The position numbers and the translations under genes are program-made. A DNA stretch of 64,000 nucleotides from Paramoeba atlantica (lineage: Eukaryota; Discosea): the NCBI GenBank assembly GCA_977017575.1, contig CDRNVI010000034.1, forward strand, positions 62,001 to 126,000. Reading direction: 5' to 3'. Shown here one piece after another: positions 39,001-48,307 of this stretch. The notes beneath the pieces were generated by a model. It was not told where the DNA came from and did not search any database. It saw only the letters and a program-made list of their open reading frames with translations. How positions within the stretch are numbered: position 1 is the first letter of the stretch; every line of letters begins with the position of its first letter.

Positions 39001-40046
39001 TTTCCGGGCCCTCCCGCACACGTCACCCCATCCCACCCACACGCGGGGGTGTGTTCCCCCCATGACGCGTGTCGGTTCTCCATCCCCGCCACGAACTGTA
39101 CCAGCTGCTCCAGGTCACTTCTCGGGGGGTAGTACCCCCCAGCAACCATCCGGGGCAGCGAGGCACTGTGCGCGAGAGCGGGAGGGGGGGCGGGACCCCG
39201 TCCTAAATTTTGTGTGCTCCTCCCTCCCCGGCTCATCTCCACACGTACGGGACCGTACGGGGCAGGTGAAGCCGAGGAAGAAGAAGGGGACACCGAAAAA
39301 GCCGGTGAGTCTTTTACCCTCTTCGGCGGGATAAACTTCCCCCCGGGGGTGAGGGCGTGGGGCCCGGCCTTCACGGGGGTCGGGAGCGTGATGGCCGCAG
39401 AGGAGGCGGAGGAGGAACGAGGGGGGGTTTTGGTTTGCCGCAGCGGCACTCTCCCCGCTCCATCTCGCCCCACGGAACTACTCGTGGAGGAAGAAGAGGC
39501 GGAGTAGGGAGAGAGTTTGGGGTGGAGACCGGACGTGGGGGTTCGTGTGGGGTCGTTGGCGGGGACGGCGGGACCGGAGGGGAGGGTGAAGGCGGGGGTG
39601 TCGGAGAGGGGGCGAGTGGAGGAGAAGGAGGAGGGGGAGCGCGGAGGGGAGCGTCCGGTGTAGACCGCGGACCCGTGGGAGCGTCGTGAGGAGGTGTGGG
39701 AGGGGCTACGGGTCGTGGGGGAGGAGGAGGAGGGGGAGATGGGTGACCGTGTCGTGGAAAGGGGTGGGGTGGAGGGAGGCTCTTGAGGAAGATCGTCTTG
39801 GGGAGAGGAGGACGGGGGAACCGAGGGTGGAGGGGAGTTGGGCGGGGTGTGAAGGGGGCTCGAGGCTTCGCCAGGAGAAGGTGGATACGCGTGACGAGTA
39901 ATCAAGCGGCTTGTTTCTGAAGAATCTTCGGATGGCACAGAGGGAGTGACCAAAGTGAGATCATCCGATGCGTAGAGCCGTGGAGTAGAACAGGGAGAGA
40001 GCGTTACCCCAAAAGTGTAAGAGACAAGCAGAAAAAAGAGTGTCAT
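36051..40046 (-). CDS. Giant membrane-anchored leucine-rich-repeat protein
   Basis: This is 1331 residues from ATG 40046; a TTG eight codons upstream is not needed. It begins with a signal peptide (MTLFFLLVSYTFGVTLSPC), then about 280 residues rich in Ser, Pro and Thr, likely a glycosylated stalk. A cap like that of the small family members follows (LEQLVQFVAGMENRHASWGE, then HTPACGWDGVTC). Thirty or more 23-residue repeats follow of the form LPPxLxxLxLxxNxLxGxLxxL. One Gly/Glu-rich insertion (about residues 1050-1130) interrupts them. A C-terminal hydrophobic helix (TLVLVLSMTLVTCAGLFHVG) near the end gives a type I membrane topology with a very short cytosolic tail. No kinase domain is present. 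GC content is higher than in the small LRR genes. Confidence 0.88.
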   Translation of the reverse strand: MTLFFLLVSYTFGVTLSPCSTPRLYASDDLTLVTPSVPSEDSSETSRLITRHAYPPSPGEASSPLHTPPNSPPPSVPPSSSPQDDLPQEPPSTPPLSTTRSPISPSSSSPTTRSPSHTSSRRSHGSAVYTGRSPPRSPSSFSSTRPLSDTPAFTLPSGPAVPANDPTRTPTSGLHPKLSPYSASSSSTSSSVGRDGAGRVPLRQTKTPPRSSSASSAAITLPTPVKAGPHALTPGGKFIPPKRVKDSPAFSVSPSSSSASPAPYGPVRVEMSRGGRSTQNLGRGPAPPPALAHSASLPRMVAGGYYPPRSDLEQLVQFVAGMENRHASWGEHTPACGWDGVTCAGGPGKSGPSSSSSDTPEPYVVGIKWSTRGLRGRLDISHKGLPPTLQVLDLSHNEFESISDLTNLPPGLTLLGLSFNQLSGSLEDLPLPPTLRELGLRHNQLTGDLTRVQLPATLRSLILCENALTGDVSELVLPQGLSFLDLSHNRLHGRIETLRLPKSLTRFGMSHCEVTGDLTRLRLPEGLQRVDFSALRIGCEARELRLPESITHVGLMDMGLRGNINDLVLPTGVSRLELNGNFLTGELSELDLPSELRYLDLSNNQLTADVALLNLPQTLTYLSLANNDFYGDVQHLELPLTLTFIDLSFNRLQGELTLDFIPPDVDHLDLSENLLEGEISALQPLPPGLTLLRLGHNRLEGNFHELYLPETLTHLDLSENRDISGEFHAGYLPSGLTHLGLKGCGLLGNLEDEELPPPLEYLSLAHNHLTGNLTTVSFPAKLTHLDLNGNELVGDLPSLVLPPPLKHLALGNNHLTGAIQHLTPLPALTTLDLHDNPCHGDVARLTLPPLLEFLYLANTNLIGELPRLSLPPPLKRLDLNGNDLVGNLDALRLPPGLHYLSLRANRLTGETHALPLPPALSYLDLSGNLGLNGAMEQLALPPGLDVLGLRHTNLYGSLEAAPPLPRALTRLDLAHNEITGRVERLSPGWFPPGLRRLELTNNQLTGALHRMDPGLLPASLRVLDLSENPLEGSDLGEVLGGGRAPGEEALGEKEEKGGRVRKPKLPSGLRSLGLRHCGLSGDLGAVWGRVREGRGSGPSPGSPEGVEPHEGGRFPREGVQEEESGGNKKAAPEGMAQGLLLGFFSELQCLDLARNKLEGNLASVALPPSLTDVSLRANRLQGTLDDVWLPEDTLKCDLAENDLQGDLEAFHFPPGIEDLRLGENQKVVGDMEHVQLPPTLLYFDLRDEADRFFSKKGSDDVDDYFRGREDDDLEEEKRSNAEGIRQRLSQLPGWVWTLLRTLVLVLSMTLVTCAGLFHVGILPIYVPPLPI

Positions 40047-40070
40047 GGGCGGCACTTTGAGAACGTCCAA

Positions 40071-40526
40071 AGAAGTAACAATGATCTCCAGTTGTTGGTA
40101 ATAGAGATGTGAAAAAGACTATTTCGAAACAAAAAATCAAGATTCTTAGAGTGGTGAACCGGGCTACCCCCACACGCGCTCACACACGGGTGTGAGCGGG
40201 TGCGGTCGGGTGCGCACTAGAACTTCGTGATGCGAAAAAATTTACCCCTTGGATTTTTAGTTTAGTGTAGGAGCTGAATGCGTATAAACACTACATTATT
40301 ATTCATAATTGAGATCTACACGTTTTGGGTAAGATTCATTCGAATAAAAAAAAATAAAGAAAATAAGGCAAATACAGCGACAAACGCCTTCCTGCGCAAG
40401 CCATTATGGAGCGCATAGAAGAGAGCATCATGGAAATCCCGAAAAGTATCAATGCGTAAACTCCTTCTTGAGATAAACTGCAAACCTGTTGTAACAATTT
40501 GTTACAAAAAAGCAAAAAAAATAAAG
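40071..40526. other. Intergenic stretch, nothing recognised
   Basis: This has a short run of GGTGTGAGCGGGTGCGGTCGG words near 40190-40213, then AT-rich sequence. No gene is seen. Confidence 0.4.
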
Positions 40527-41102
40527 TTAATAATGTGAAGTGAGTGGCTTGTGCCGCTCAATGACGCGGGTAATATTTCCCAACTCAGGAAATCGCCTCC
40601 ACTGAGGTTTTGGAATTAAATGGCCTTGAGAGGGGTGTTGCCAGAAATTCGGCCAATGATTTCCCGCAAATTTTGTGGGATCAAAATACGCCTCCGCATC
40701 GGGAGTACGCAGACGCTCAATTGGAGTGGGCCCCGGGCCCCGGGACTTTGCTGTATTCTTTGTCTGCTCTTCACGGAGAACTCGGTCGTTAATCTCCTCT
40801 TGTTGAGCAATTCTCCGTCGCGTAATCTCCCTACGTCGGAGACTCGCCATGACACGGTTGTAGTGCCACTGCATACGAGCCCCGGGGACGAGGCGAAAGT
40901 GGCCGTTAACCATCGCGGCATCCGGCATCTTGTTGTCAAACATCGCGTCGCGCACCAGAAAGTTGTACCGGGCTTGGGACTCGTACCTCATTAAGGCAAG
41001 GCGCTCCGTGGCGGCGGGGTAGAACTGGGGGGCCACGGGGAGGGTGTGGGTGCCGGCCAGCACACTCTGGTAAGAGCCACGACCCAGGGCACCTCGGCTC
41101 AT
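40527..41102 (-). CDS. Unrecognised 191-residue basic protein
   Basis: The chosen start is ATG 41102 (MSRGALGRGSYQSVLAGTHT). The longer frame to 41267 adds 55 residues encoded by the pyrimidine-rich leader and is unlikely. The protein is rich in Arg and aromatic residues, with RYNFLVRDAMFDNKMPDAAM, a coiled Arg/Glu segment (LRRREITRRRIAQQEEINDR) and a C-terminal part rich in Trp and Pro (GNHWPNFWQHPSQ). There is no signal peptide or membrane helix. The composition would suit a mitochondrial ribosomal or respiratory-complex accessory protein, but I do not recognise the family. Confidence 0.7.
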   Translation of the reverse strand: MSRGALGRGSYQSVLAGTHTLPVAPQFYPAATERLALMRYESQARYNFLVRDAMFDNKMPDAAMVNGHFRLVPGARMQWHYNRVMASLRRREITRRRIAQQEEINDRVLREEQTKNTAKSRGPGPTPIERLRTPDAEAYFDPTKFAGNHWPNFWQHPSQGHLIPKPQWRRFPELGNITRVIERHKPLTSHY

Positions 41103-43064
41103 GCGAGAGGCAAGGGGGGAGGTAAAAAAAAGAAAAGATAAGAAAGAAGGAAAAGGAAATGAAATGAAATGAAAGGTGCCGAATTGGTAGGGATATTTTG
41201 GAGGAGAAATGTTTACCGACCTTTTCAAAGGTAAGAACGAACTCTGTGACTTGTTACTTCCGACCATAGGCCTACAAGGAGTTTGAGTAAAAAAAATGGA
41301 AATAGACTGTACACTGATACAATCCAGTAGAAATTTACTTGACGTGTGTTGTGGATCAAGTATTTAGTACATTCGTCATCCTATTACGAAAATGTAGGAG
41401 TTCTTTCTTCGACTTTAGGAAACAGGTTTTCAGATTTGAATCTTCTTGCTTAATGCTTGTTTAAAGAAATTTTATATTAACTTTAAAAACAGTTCAAAAA
41501 TTTGTTTTTTGCAAATATTTCTTCCTCTTTCTATCAATGGATTGCGGTACAAACGAAAGTCGCAAATTAATATTACTGTGACCCCCCCACTTATAGTGAC
41601 GCGGTTTTCGACCAAACGGCACTATAAGTGGGGGGGGGTAGTATGTTTCAGGTCGAGGATGAAAAGTTTTCCACCCTGAAAAAAAACAGCGCGCCGCTTC
41701 GCGGCGCAATTCTTTCTATCATGTAGTTTTGAGTGCCTAAGCGCTGTAAAAGGAGTTACTATACTTCACTGCTGTGTATGGGGTACAGTGGCCGTAAACA
41801 TTTGTGAAATAAAGATACCCTAAAAGAAAATTGTGAAATATTAATTCGTGAACAAAATTCGAAATGACGAGCTGTATTCCGTATGTTTCTATAACGAAAA
41901 AGACAAATACCTTCGTCACTGCATGCTTACCATTTATTTCTTGGAGCAATTTAAGGTGCACTTTCCTCAAAAATGCCTTTCGCTCTTTGTTTTCGCTTCT
42001 CGGGCGCTTTCTTCCTTCGAGACTGCGATTGATGCGTGATTGATAAAAAGAGGCACCGTTGCTTTTAATGCTTCGGACAGTTCCTAAACTGATCCGATAC
42101 ATTTCGCTTAGCTTTTTTGTTTCCAATTCGCTACGACAACTTCGTTGAAACCTACGAAAGGCAAAAACTGGCAAAACCTGGAAAAACCCGCGAAGTCCAC
42201 TCTGACGTAGTGAAGAAAAGTACTTAGTCAAAAATAGTGAAGAATAGTTGACCTCCGTCGTGCCCTTACTGAAATTATTCTGATATTCTTTTTTCTCAGT
42301 AAAAATCACCCTATCTAATAATTAGCGGGCACCCACCTTCCTCCACTCTTTTACCGCTGAGGATAGTATCACGGATTCTGATAACATTATAATAATGAAT
42401 GAATAAATTATTCGTTCTGATTAAACATTTTCTTGTCCATCCGATTGGAATATTTGAACGTAATTTTTTTTAAATGTAAAGTTCTCGCTTTATACTGTCG
42501 CGGTAATCTTTTATTGCTTCTTTGTCTCTAGCATCACCCTTAAAAAATGTACACAAACAATCTGGCCTAGATTTCCACTCGTTTACAAACTTCGACTCAG
42601 CATCTAACATAACCACCGTGTCGCGGTACAATTCTCGCTTGCAAAATAAAATGCACTAAAAACTTGAACATTAGTGCAATTAAGCCGAGACGCAAGTTGC
42701 GAAATAACTTCCGTGAAATATCCATTAAATCCATGTGCAACGTTAGACCAAGGAAGAAGGCAAATCTGTGACATCGTGAAGATATAAAGCTAATAAATGC
42801 CATAAATTATAGGAAGAAATAGAAAAATAGAGTATACAAACATAGGATGATAGAAATATAGTAGGAAAGATAGAAATACATTGAGACAGAAGTATGAGCT
42901 TACATTACGTTCTTCATTTCCCGCTTTCTTTACTGTACTATGCGTTCAAATTTATTGCAATCCCGTAGGATCGTAAGACTTTCGCTTCTTCACCTTCATT
43001 CCTTCCCCATGAACTTCACCCATGCTTTCAGTCGTCTGCTTGATACTCAGAATTTCAAGATGGA
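41103..43064. other. Repeat-bearing stretch without a supported gene
   Basis: From 41582 to 41640 CCCCCCCACTTATAGTG faces CACTATAAGTGGGGGGGGG, a hairpin element. The minus strand at 41930-42200 encodes a piece resembling a transposase-type helix-turn-helix (TKKLSEMYRISLGTVRSIKS) followed by a basic segment, but no ATG-started frame covers it, so it looks like a relic. The rest to 43064 is AT-rich, and I see no gene. Confidence 0.45.
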
Positions 43065-43837
43065 TCACTTTTTTCCGTAGAGCAAGTACGGAATCTCATC
43101 CGTGCGGCTACAAGTTTCTTGCACCTTCTCCTTAAGATTTTTACTGCGATCGCGGTGCACTCTGCCGTATTCAATAGTCCCACCTCGTAGAACACGCCAC
43201 ATCGTCTTGAACCATTGAATCACAACCTCCCGATCCCGCTTGCTATCTTCATATACCCCACCATAACACTTCTTCAAAAATTCCATCATATGATTTGTGA
43301 TGGCATCAAAAGGAACCTCACTGACACCTAAGTTCCAGGTCTGTTTCGTCTGATTCCAGCGCCAGTGTCCGGGCATTTCCGCTTCCTTCACGCCATGTAT
43401 TTCCGACTTTTCGGCGTCTTTAAAAAAAAGAAGTCTTGCTTCTCGCGCCTTCGTCAAAAGGAGGAGTCCCTGTAACGAAATTTCAATGTCGATTGGGACA
43501 TTGCATAATGACTTGAGAACATGCTCTCCGGATCAGAGAATTGGCGAATGCGCGTAGTTATCCACTGTGCGCACATCTCAATGATGTTATCCTCCATTCG
43601 CTGGGTAAGGTCAGGGGGAGGAAGACGGTCCGGGGCGCATTTGATGGCATTCTTCTCGACACTACCCATGCGTAGCCATTCGAGAGAAGTTTCTGACCTC
43701 TTCAAGGGTATTCGAAAGGTATGCCGTATCGCATACGACACCCATTTCCGCAGGGGTGCATACTTTTCAGAGTCAGGGGAGTCGATTCCTTCCTCAATGT
43801 ACTCATCGTCCCCCGGAGGAAAGTCATACTCCAACAT
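43065..43837 (-). CDS. Unrecognised gene in two overlapping frames (family also at 11.3 kb)
   Basis: The first frame starts at ATG 43837 (MLEYDFPPGDDEYIEEGIDS) and ends at 43454. The second, 43457-43065, lacks an ATG near its start and continues in a different frame with KAREARLLFFKDAEKSEIHG and DREVVIQWFKTMWRVLRGG. The pair probably represents one coding unit that is not intact, or one read by frameshifting. The first part carries an acidic N-terminus, then EKNAIKCAPDRLPPPDLTQR and MEDNIIEMCAQWI, which recur in the damaged copy at 11296-11600. I do not recognise the family. A second copy among transposons suggests a mobile-element origin. Confidence 0.5.
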
Positions 43838-44266
43838 GTTCACTTAGTTTGAAAGAAATGAATACGAACTATCAGTCATATAACGCCATTTCATATATTC
43901 CGCTAAGTTCGGATACTTTCTGAAAAGAAAAACAAATCAACTTCGCAAAAACCATGACATAAAAAAGAGTTTTTCAAAATCGTTTCACATATTGTGTTTT
44001 GAGAGTTTGGGACCTTTACTAGCTTTCTACGCCGTTGTTTTCACAAAATACTCCTTCTTGAAGCCGTGGCACGCCTCCCAAAGTGACCCCCCCAAAATGG
44101 GTGTCCAGGCAAAACCTGGCAAAACCAGACAGGTTTCAACCTTCTAAGTGGGGGGGGGGTACCCCGCGGCACTATATGTGGGGGGAGCACAGTATACACG
44201 AAAAACAAAAGAGATCGACAGTCAATCGCTATGCTTGTATAGCCACCGCTCTGTACATGAGTCACT
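43838..44266. other. Non-coding stretch with hairpin repeat
   Basis: Near 44087-44200, runs of C and G (GACCCCCCCAAAATGGG, AAGTGGGGGGGGGGTACC, CACTATATGTGGGGGG) resemble the hairpin element at 41582-41640. No gene is seen. Confidence 0.4.
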
Positions 44267-45070
44267 TTATTCAGTAACGACAATTTGGGTGTAATCAACA
44301 TAAGTAAACATAGGAAGTTCTGATCTTTTCCCCATGCCGCGCAGTTCACTATTGCTTGTTAAACTGAGATCTTTCAATGATGCTGGAAGGTGAGTCAAAT
44401 CAACGACACCAGAAAACATATTGAACTTTAGACGCAATGTTTTCAAAGAATTTGGCAGCGAAGTCAAGTCAAGTGTTCCAGTAAATAAATTACTGTCAAG
44501 ATAAAGATCTACTAGTCCTGCGGGAAGTGTACTGAGAGATACGTCACCATTAAACTTGTTGCGGGATATACCCAATCTTCGCATTTTTGGAGGGAGTGAA
44601 GTCAAGTCCACGGACCCAGAAAATTTATTACTATTCAAAGAGAATATTTCCAGATTTGATGGTAAATAGTTCCATGGAACTTCACCTGTTAGGCCTTTTA
44701 CTTGGTAAGATACATCTAGAAGTTGAAGAGTACGAGGCAAATAAGCGAGATGTAGCGCACCTTCGATCTTTCCAAGGCCCAAGAAAGCGTTTTCAGCTTT
44801 GGGTTCCATCCCATCAATAAATATTCTCTTATACGTGTAAATGGAGGGATTCGAATCCAATTTGAATGATTTCTTCCAGATTAGTTCCGATACTTCGCCT
44901 CTTTCATTGCACTTTAAGTAAGCCCACTCACAGGCTGGGGTACTACTCTTCCATGACGGATGCGGATTCGTTATATCTTGCACAAGATGTGCAAGTTCTA
45001 ATTCTTGTGGGAGATTGCAGGAACTTACCTTAGCGACACGAGACTTTCGTGTGACTTCAGGAACATCCAT
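44267..45070 (-). CDS. Leucine-rich-repeat protein, MDVPEVTRKSR subgroup
   Basis: This is 267 residues from ATG 45070. It begins MDVPEVTRKSRVAKVSS, then NLPQELELAHLVQDI, and the cap STPACEWAYLKC. About seven repeats follow, including LRRLGISRNKFNGDVSLSTL and LKTLRLKFNMFSGVVDLTHL, and it ends with RSELPMFTYVDYTQIVVTE. The N- and C-termini are almost identical to the gene at 48308-49255, so the two are recent duplicates on either side of the PCIF1-like gene. There is no signal peptide or membrane anchor. Confidence 0.88.
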   Translation of the reverse strand: MDVPEVTRKSRVAKVSSCNLPQELELAHLVQDITNPHPSWKSSTPACEWAYLKCNERGEVSELIWKKSFKLDSNPSIYTYKRIFIDGMEPKAENAFLGLGKIEGALHLAYLPRTLQLLDVSYQVKGLTGEVPWNYLPSNLEIFSLNSNKFSGSVDLTSLPPKMRRLGISRNKFNGDVSLSTLPAGLVDLYLDSNLFTGTLDLTSLPNSLKTLRLKFNMFSGVVDLTHLPASLKDLSLTSNSELRGMGKRSELPMFTYVDYTQIVVTE

Positions 45071-45551
45071 GAGATAGAATAAATACAAAAGGCACTATGT
45101 AGAAAAATATTTTACGTAAGCAAACCATTTATCATTATAAACCGGGGTGTATATTACCCTATCACTATGATACTATCGCACCGCTAAAAACTACAGTGGT
45201 TTCAGCATGTAATAGCCCTCAAAAAGATGCTGATTATCAAAGAAGATATAGTATCTTCTCCCCATCTTGGAAATTAAACTTTTTTCGAGGATTCGGATTT
45301 TCCAAAAATCTTGTCTTAGCTGCTTTTCGAGGATCGAGATCTCTTGTTCGTAACAAGAATGAGCAAAATCAGATAAGAATCTTAAATTCGCCAGGGGACG
45401 ATTTACTGGAACCACTCTATGTTCTTTTGATAACGATTCGAAAACTGATGTCCTGTCACAGGTTAATAAACGAACATTACATTTTTTTAAAAGCTCGCAA
45501 CAACATAGATTTCCACACCCATCCGTTCCTTCACCTCACCTTTTCCTCTTT
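45071..45551. other. Intergenic stretch, nothing recognised
   Basis: A plus-strand frame at 45196-45711 runs partly across the 3' end of the PCIF1-like gene and has no domain, so it is not called. Confidence 0.4.
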
Positions 45552-47522
45552 TCAACTCTCCCGAAACAACGGATTCTCCGGAACCCCCTCCGCGACCTTC
45601 GCCCAGGTACTCAAAATCTCCCGCTCCACCTCCTCCGTCGCCGGCCACCGCACCGCCCCCGCCTCATTCTGCATCACCACCACCAACGTATTATGCACGG
45701 GCTTAAAGTAACTCCGTTCCAAACAATGCTGGGCCCCGTCCACAAACACGTGCCTGGCCTGGGGCACCACCACCACTCTCCGCACGAACCCCTCTCTGTC
45801 TTCCTCCATCCCCACGATACACGCCGTCGGGGGATTCCTCCACTCCGGGATCACCACCGTAAACGACAGCGGCCGGCTCGACCCGCTCAGCAGGCCCACG
45901 ACGTGCTCCCGGGCGCGCTCCATCACCTCCTCGACGTACGGGGGCCCGACCTCGAAGGACCCCTCGAGGGGGCGGAACCGGAAGAAGGACCCGAGGCTGC
46001 CGAAGCAGGCGTCGGTGTCGGGGAAGGCGGAGCAGCAGCGGCGGAAGTGGGCGTTGATCGGGGAGGCGAACCCCTCGAGGGAGACGCCGAGGGTGCGGTG
46101 GAGGGCGTGGAGGACGGGCGGGGGGGTGGCGGCGTGGTGGCCGTGGCCCTCGGAGGGGTGGGAGGAGAAGGCGAGGGAGCGGTAGCGGTGGAGCAGGGTG
46201 AGGAGGCGGAGGGGGAAGGGGGAGGGAGGGGGAGGGGTAGTGGTGGGGGTAGTGGGAGGAGTAGTGGCAGGGGTAGTGGCGGTGGAAGTGGTAGGGGTAG
46301 GGGTAGGGGTAGTGGTAGGGGTAGTGGCAGGGGAAGTGGTGGTAGGAGATGGCTTGTTGAGGTTAGGAGGGGTAGTGGTAGGGGTAGTGATGGGGGTAGT
46401 GGTGGTAGGAGATGGCTTGTTGAGGTTGGTGGTGGTGGTTGTGGTGGTAGGGGATGGACGGTCATGATGGGTCGTAGGGGTAGTGGTGGTGGTAGGAGAG
46501 GATGACTTGTTGAGGTTAATCGTAGAAGATGGATCGTGCTGGTGAGGTGTCCTGGTAAGTGAAGTAGGGGAGGATGGATTCTGGAGGTTTGTAGGGGTAG
46601 GGGTAATAGAAGGTAGGTTGTCTTTTGAGGAGAAACACTCTGAGGGGTTTGCGTCTTCGTAGAGTTGACGAAATTTGGAGAAATGAGCGGGGAGGATTTC
46701 ATGAGAGATACCAAGGGAGGGGAGGGTAAGGGTGACGCGGTCAGGGGCATGGGTGATGTGGATGTTGGAGTAGTCACGGGAAAGGGTTTTATCGGAGACG
46801 GTGAGGGATTGATGATGGAGAGTGGCGACCTCCTCACAGGCCAAAGCGAGGAGGCTTTGTTGGATTTTTTTGGCAACTTGGATAGCGTGGGCTTCATCTT
46901 TGTAGGCGTCCACAGCGGAGCGCTGCATGCACTGTTTCACTAATTCTCGTTCGAGTAGGATACTGTAGTGGTTCGGGTTGCATGGAATAAGGGGATCGTA
47001 CAGCTTCGTGGCCTTACCTTCAGCTTCAGCAAGATCTTGGGCGGAGCGACATTCGAACAACCACCGGTTGAATGCCTCTCGAGGACGGGTAATGCTCGCC
47101 GCCCGTAGTAGACTATCAAAATGTTTTCGCAACTTTACAAGTGCGAAATAACGGCCCGTTTCGTACCAAGCGTCGCGAAGTGCACATGATTGAGAAAGAA
47201 AACGTTTCTGTATGGAGGTAAGATACTGGTTCACGGACAGGGTGTCTTCGTTGTCCACACCGTTTACGTCAGAAGATTTATCGAGTGAGGCTGAACTTTT
47301 ATGTTCCTGTGAACACGGCTTGGAGCTGGCTTTGTCACCACAAGTCACAAAAATTTTGTCATATGATGCAACGTCCGGAAGTTTCTCAGGCATAGATGAT
47401 AAGTAAGGCACGAGTGTGCAGGCATCCGCTCGTTCGTTGGACTCACTAAATTCTAGATGCCGTTTTCTGCGAATATCTGTCTTTCTATCACGGTGAGTTT
47501 TATAGATTTTCCAACCTTCCAT
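45552..47522 (-). CDS. PCIF1-like cap-adenosine N6-methyltransferase homologue with altered catalytic motif
   Basis: This is 656 residues from ATG 47522 (MEGWKIYKTHRDRKTDIRRK). The C-terminal part matches PCIF1/CAPAM, which methylates N6 of 2'-O-methyladenosine next to the mRNA cap: LGVSLEGFASPINAHFRRCC, SAFPDTDACFGSLGSF, PLEGSFEV, RPLSFTVVIPEWRNPPTACI and YFKPVHNTLVVVMQNEAGA. The helical block with YDPLIP (about residue 185) also fits. At the catalytic site, where human PCIF1 has NPPF (553-556), this protein has GPPY at 526-529. The middle (about residues 330-450) is a Thr/Pro-rich low-complexity linker. No WW domain is visible at the N-terminus. It may be a pseudoenzyme or a lineage-specific variant. 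Confidence 0.85.
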   Translation of the reverse strand: MEGWKIYKTHRDRKTDIRRKRHLEFSESNERADACTLVPYLSSMPEKLPDVASYDKIFVTCGDKASSKPCSQEHKSSASLDKSSDVNGVDNEDTLSVNQYLTSIQKRFLSQSCALRDAWYETGRYFALVKLRKHFDSLLRAASITRPREAFNRWLFECRSAQDLAEAEGKATKLYDPLIPCNPNHYSILLERELVKQCMQRSAVDAYKDEAHAIQVAKKIQQSLLALACEEVATLHHQSLTVSDKTLSRDYSNIHITHAPDRVTLTLPSLGISHEILPAHFSKFRQLYEDANPSECFSSKDNLPSITPTPTNLQNPSSPTSLTRTPHQHDPSSTINLNKSSSPTTTTTPTTHHDRPSPTTTTTTTNLNKPSPTTTTPITTPTTTPPNLNKPSPTTTSPATTPTTTPTPTPTTSTATTPATTPPTTPTTTPPPPSPFPLRLLTLLHRYRSLAFSSHPSEGHGHHAATPPPVLHALHRTLGVSLEGFASPINAHFRRCCSAFPDTDACFGSLGSFFRFRPLEGSFEVGPPYVEEVMERAREHVVGLLSGSSRPLSFTVVIPEWRNPPTACIVGMEEDREGFVRRVVVVPQARHVFVDGAQHCLERSYFKPVHNTLVVVMQNEAGAVRWPATEEVEREILSTWAKVAEGVPENPLFRES

Positions 47523-47657
47523 GATGCTATTACGTACCACGAAGGGTGTAAACGATTAAAAGAGAGAATATACGATGGCGTCTAAATTAAAATGGAGATA
47601 AAATAGAAATAATAAAACATCTAATAAAATAGATAAAATAGAAATATTAAGAGCCTA

Positions 47658-47777
47658 CACCCCCACCAAAAAGTATTGTAATTTATTAGTATCGACGACG
47701 AATTTTTGGTCGATACTAATAAATACAATACTTTTTGTGCCGGCCATTTTTGTGAACAGTACTTTTTAGCGGGGGTG
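47658..47777. mobile_element. TA-flanked inverted-repeat element, 120 bp
   Basis: CACCCCCACCAAAAAGTA at 47658 faces TACTTTTTAGCGGGGGTG ending at 47777, with TA at 47656-47657 and 47778-47779. An internal palindrome pairs AGTATTGTAATTTATTAGTA with TACTAATAAATACAATACT, so the element is almost entirely self-complementary. Confidence 0.85.
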
Positions 47778-47779
47778 TA

Positions 47780-48307
47780 AATAACTTTAAAAACTTAATT
47801 TTTCACCGTTTCAAAAAAGAACCAATCAATGACAAATATTCTACCAGATGACAAATACAATGTTTGTTATCTGTTTTTGTTGCAAACGAGAGATCTTGTT
47901 CCCCTAGCGAAGAGCTGCGGCGCCATTTTCATATTTCCCCCCTTCTCCCCTCTGGCCGCGGAACGTATGTTTTTTCGAGTAATATTGGCATGATTGTGTA
48001 AGAAAAGATTAAGAAAATATGTTTCTATTTTTTATTTTTGAAGAGGCGTAAAAACAGCGGGAGCGTGCAGATCTCAAAATTTCGAAAAAAAGTGATGCTG
48101 TCACCCCTCTACGCCCTGTGAAAAAAAGGGTGGGTCACTTATTCGTTGGGGGGTTTATTGAGTAAATGCAATGTAAGTAGGTAGTAATTCTACGCTAAAA
48201 AGGAGGAAGAACGGGTAGTACACGTGTACTTCGCTTGCTTCAAGTTAACAGCAATTTGATTCGAATTATAACAATTTTGTCTTTCTCTCAACCACACAGG
48301 AACAAAA
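47780..48307. other. Intergenic stretch, nothing recognised
   Basis: This is AT-rich sequence with one GC patch (AAGAGCTGCGGCGCC, 47920). No gene or clear repeat is seen. Confidence 0.4.

Noticed and set aside
36469-39689. Several plus-strand Ser/Arg/Gly-rich frames
   Set aside because: They lie opposite the GC-rich giant LRR gene and mirror its repeats.
41737-42309. 190-residue minus-strand protein with a helix-turn-helix-like piece
   Set aside because: There is no ATG start near the beginning, the composition changes abruptly, and the terminal parts look non-coding. It is best read as a transposon relic.
46198-46505. Val/Gly-rich plus-strand frame
   Set aside because: It is the mirror of the Thr/Pro-rich linker of the PCIF1-like gene.
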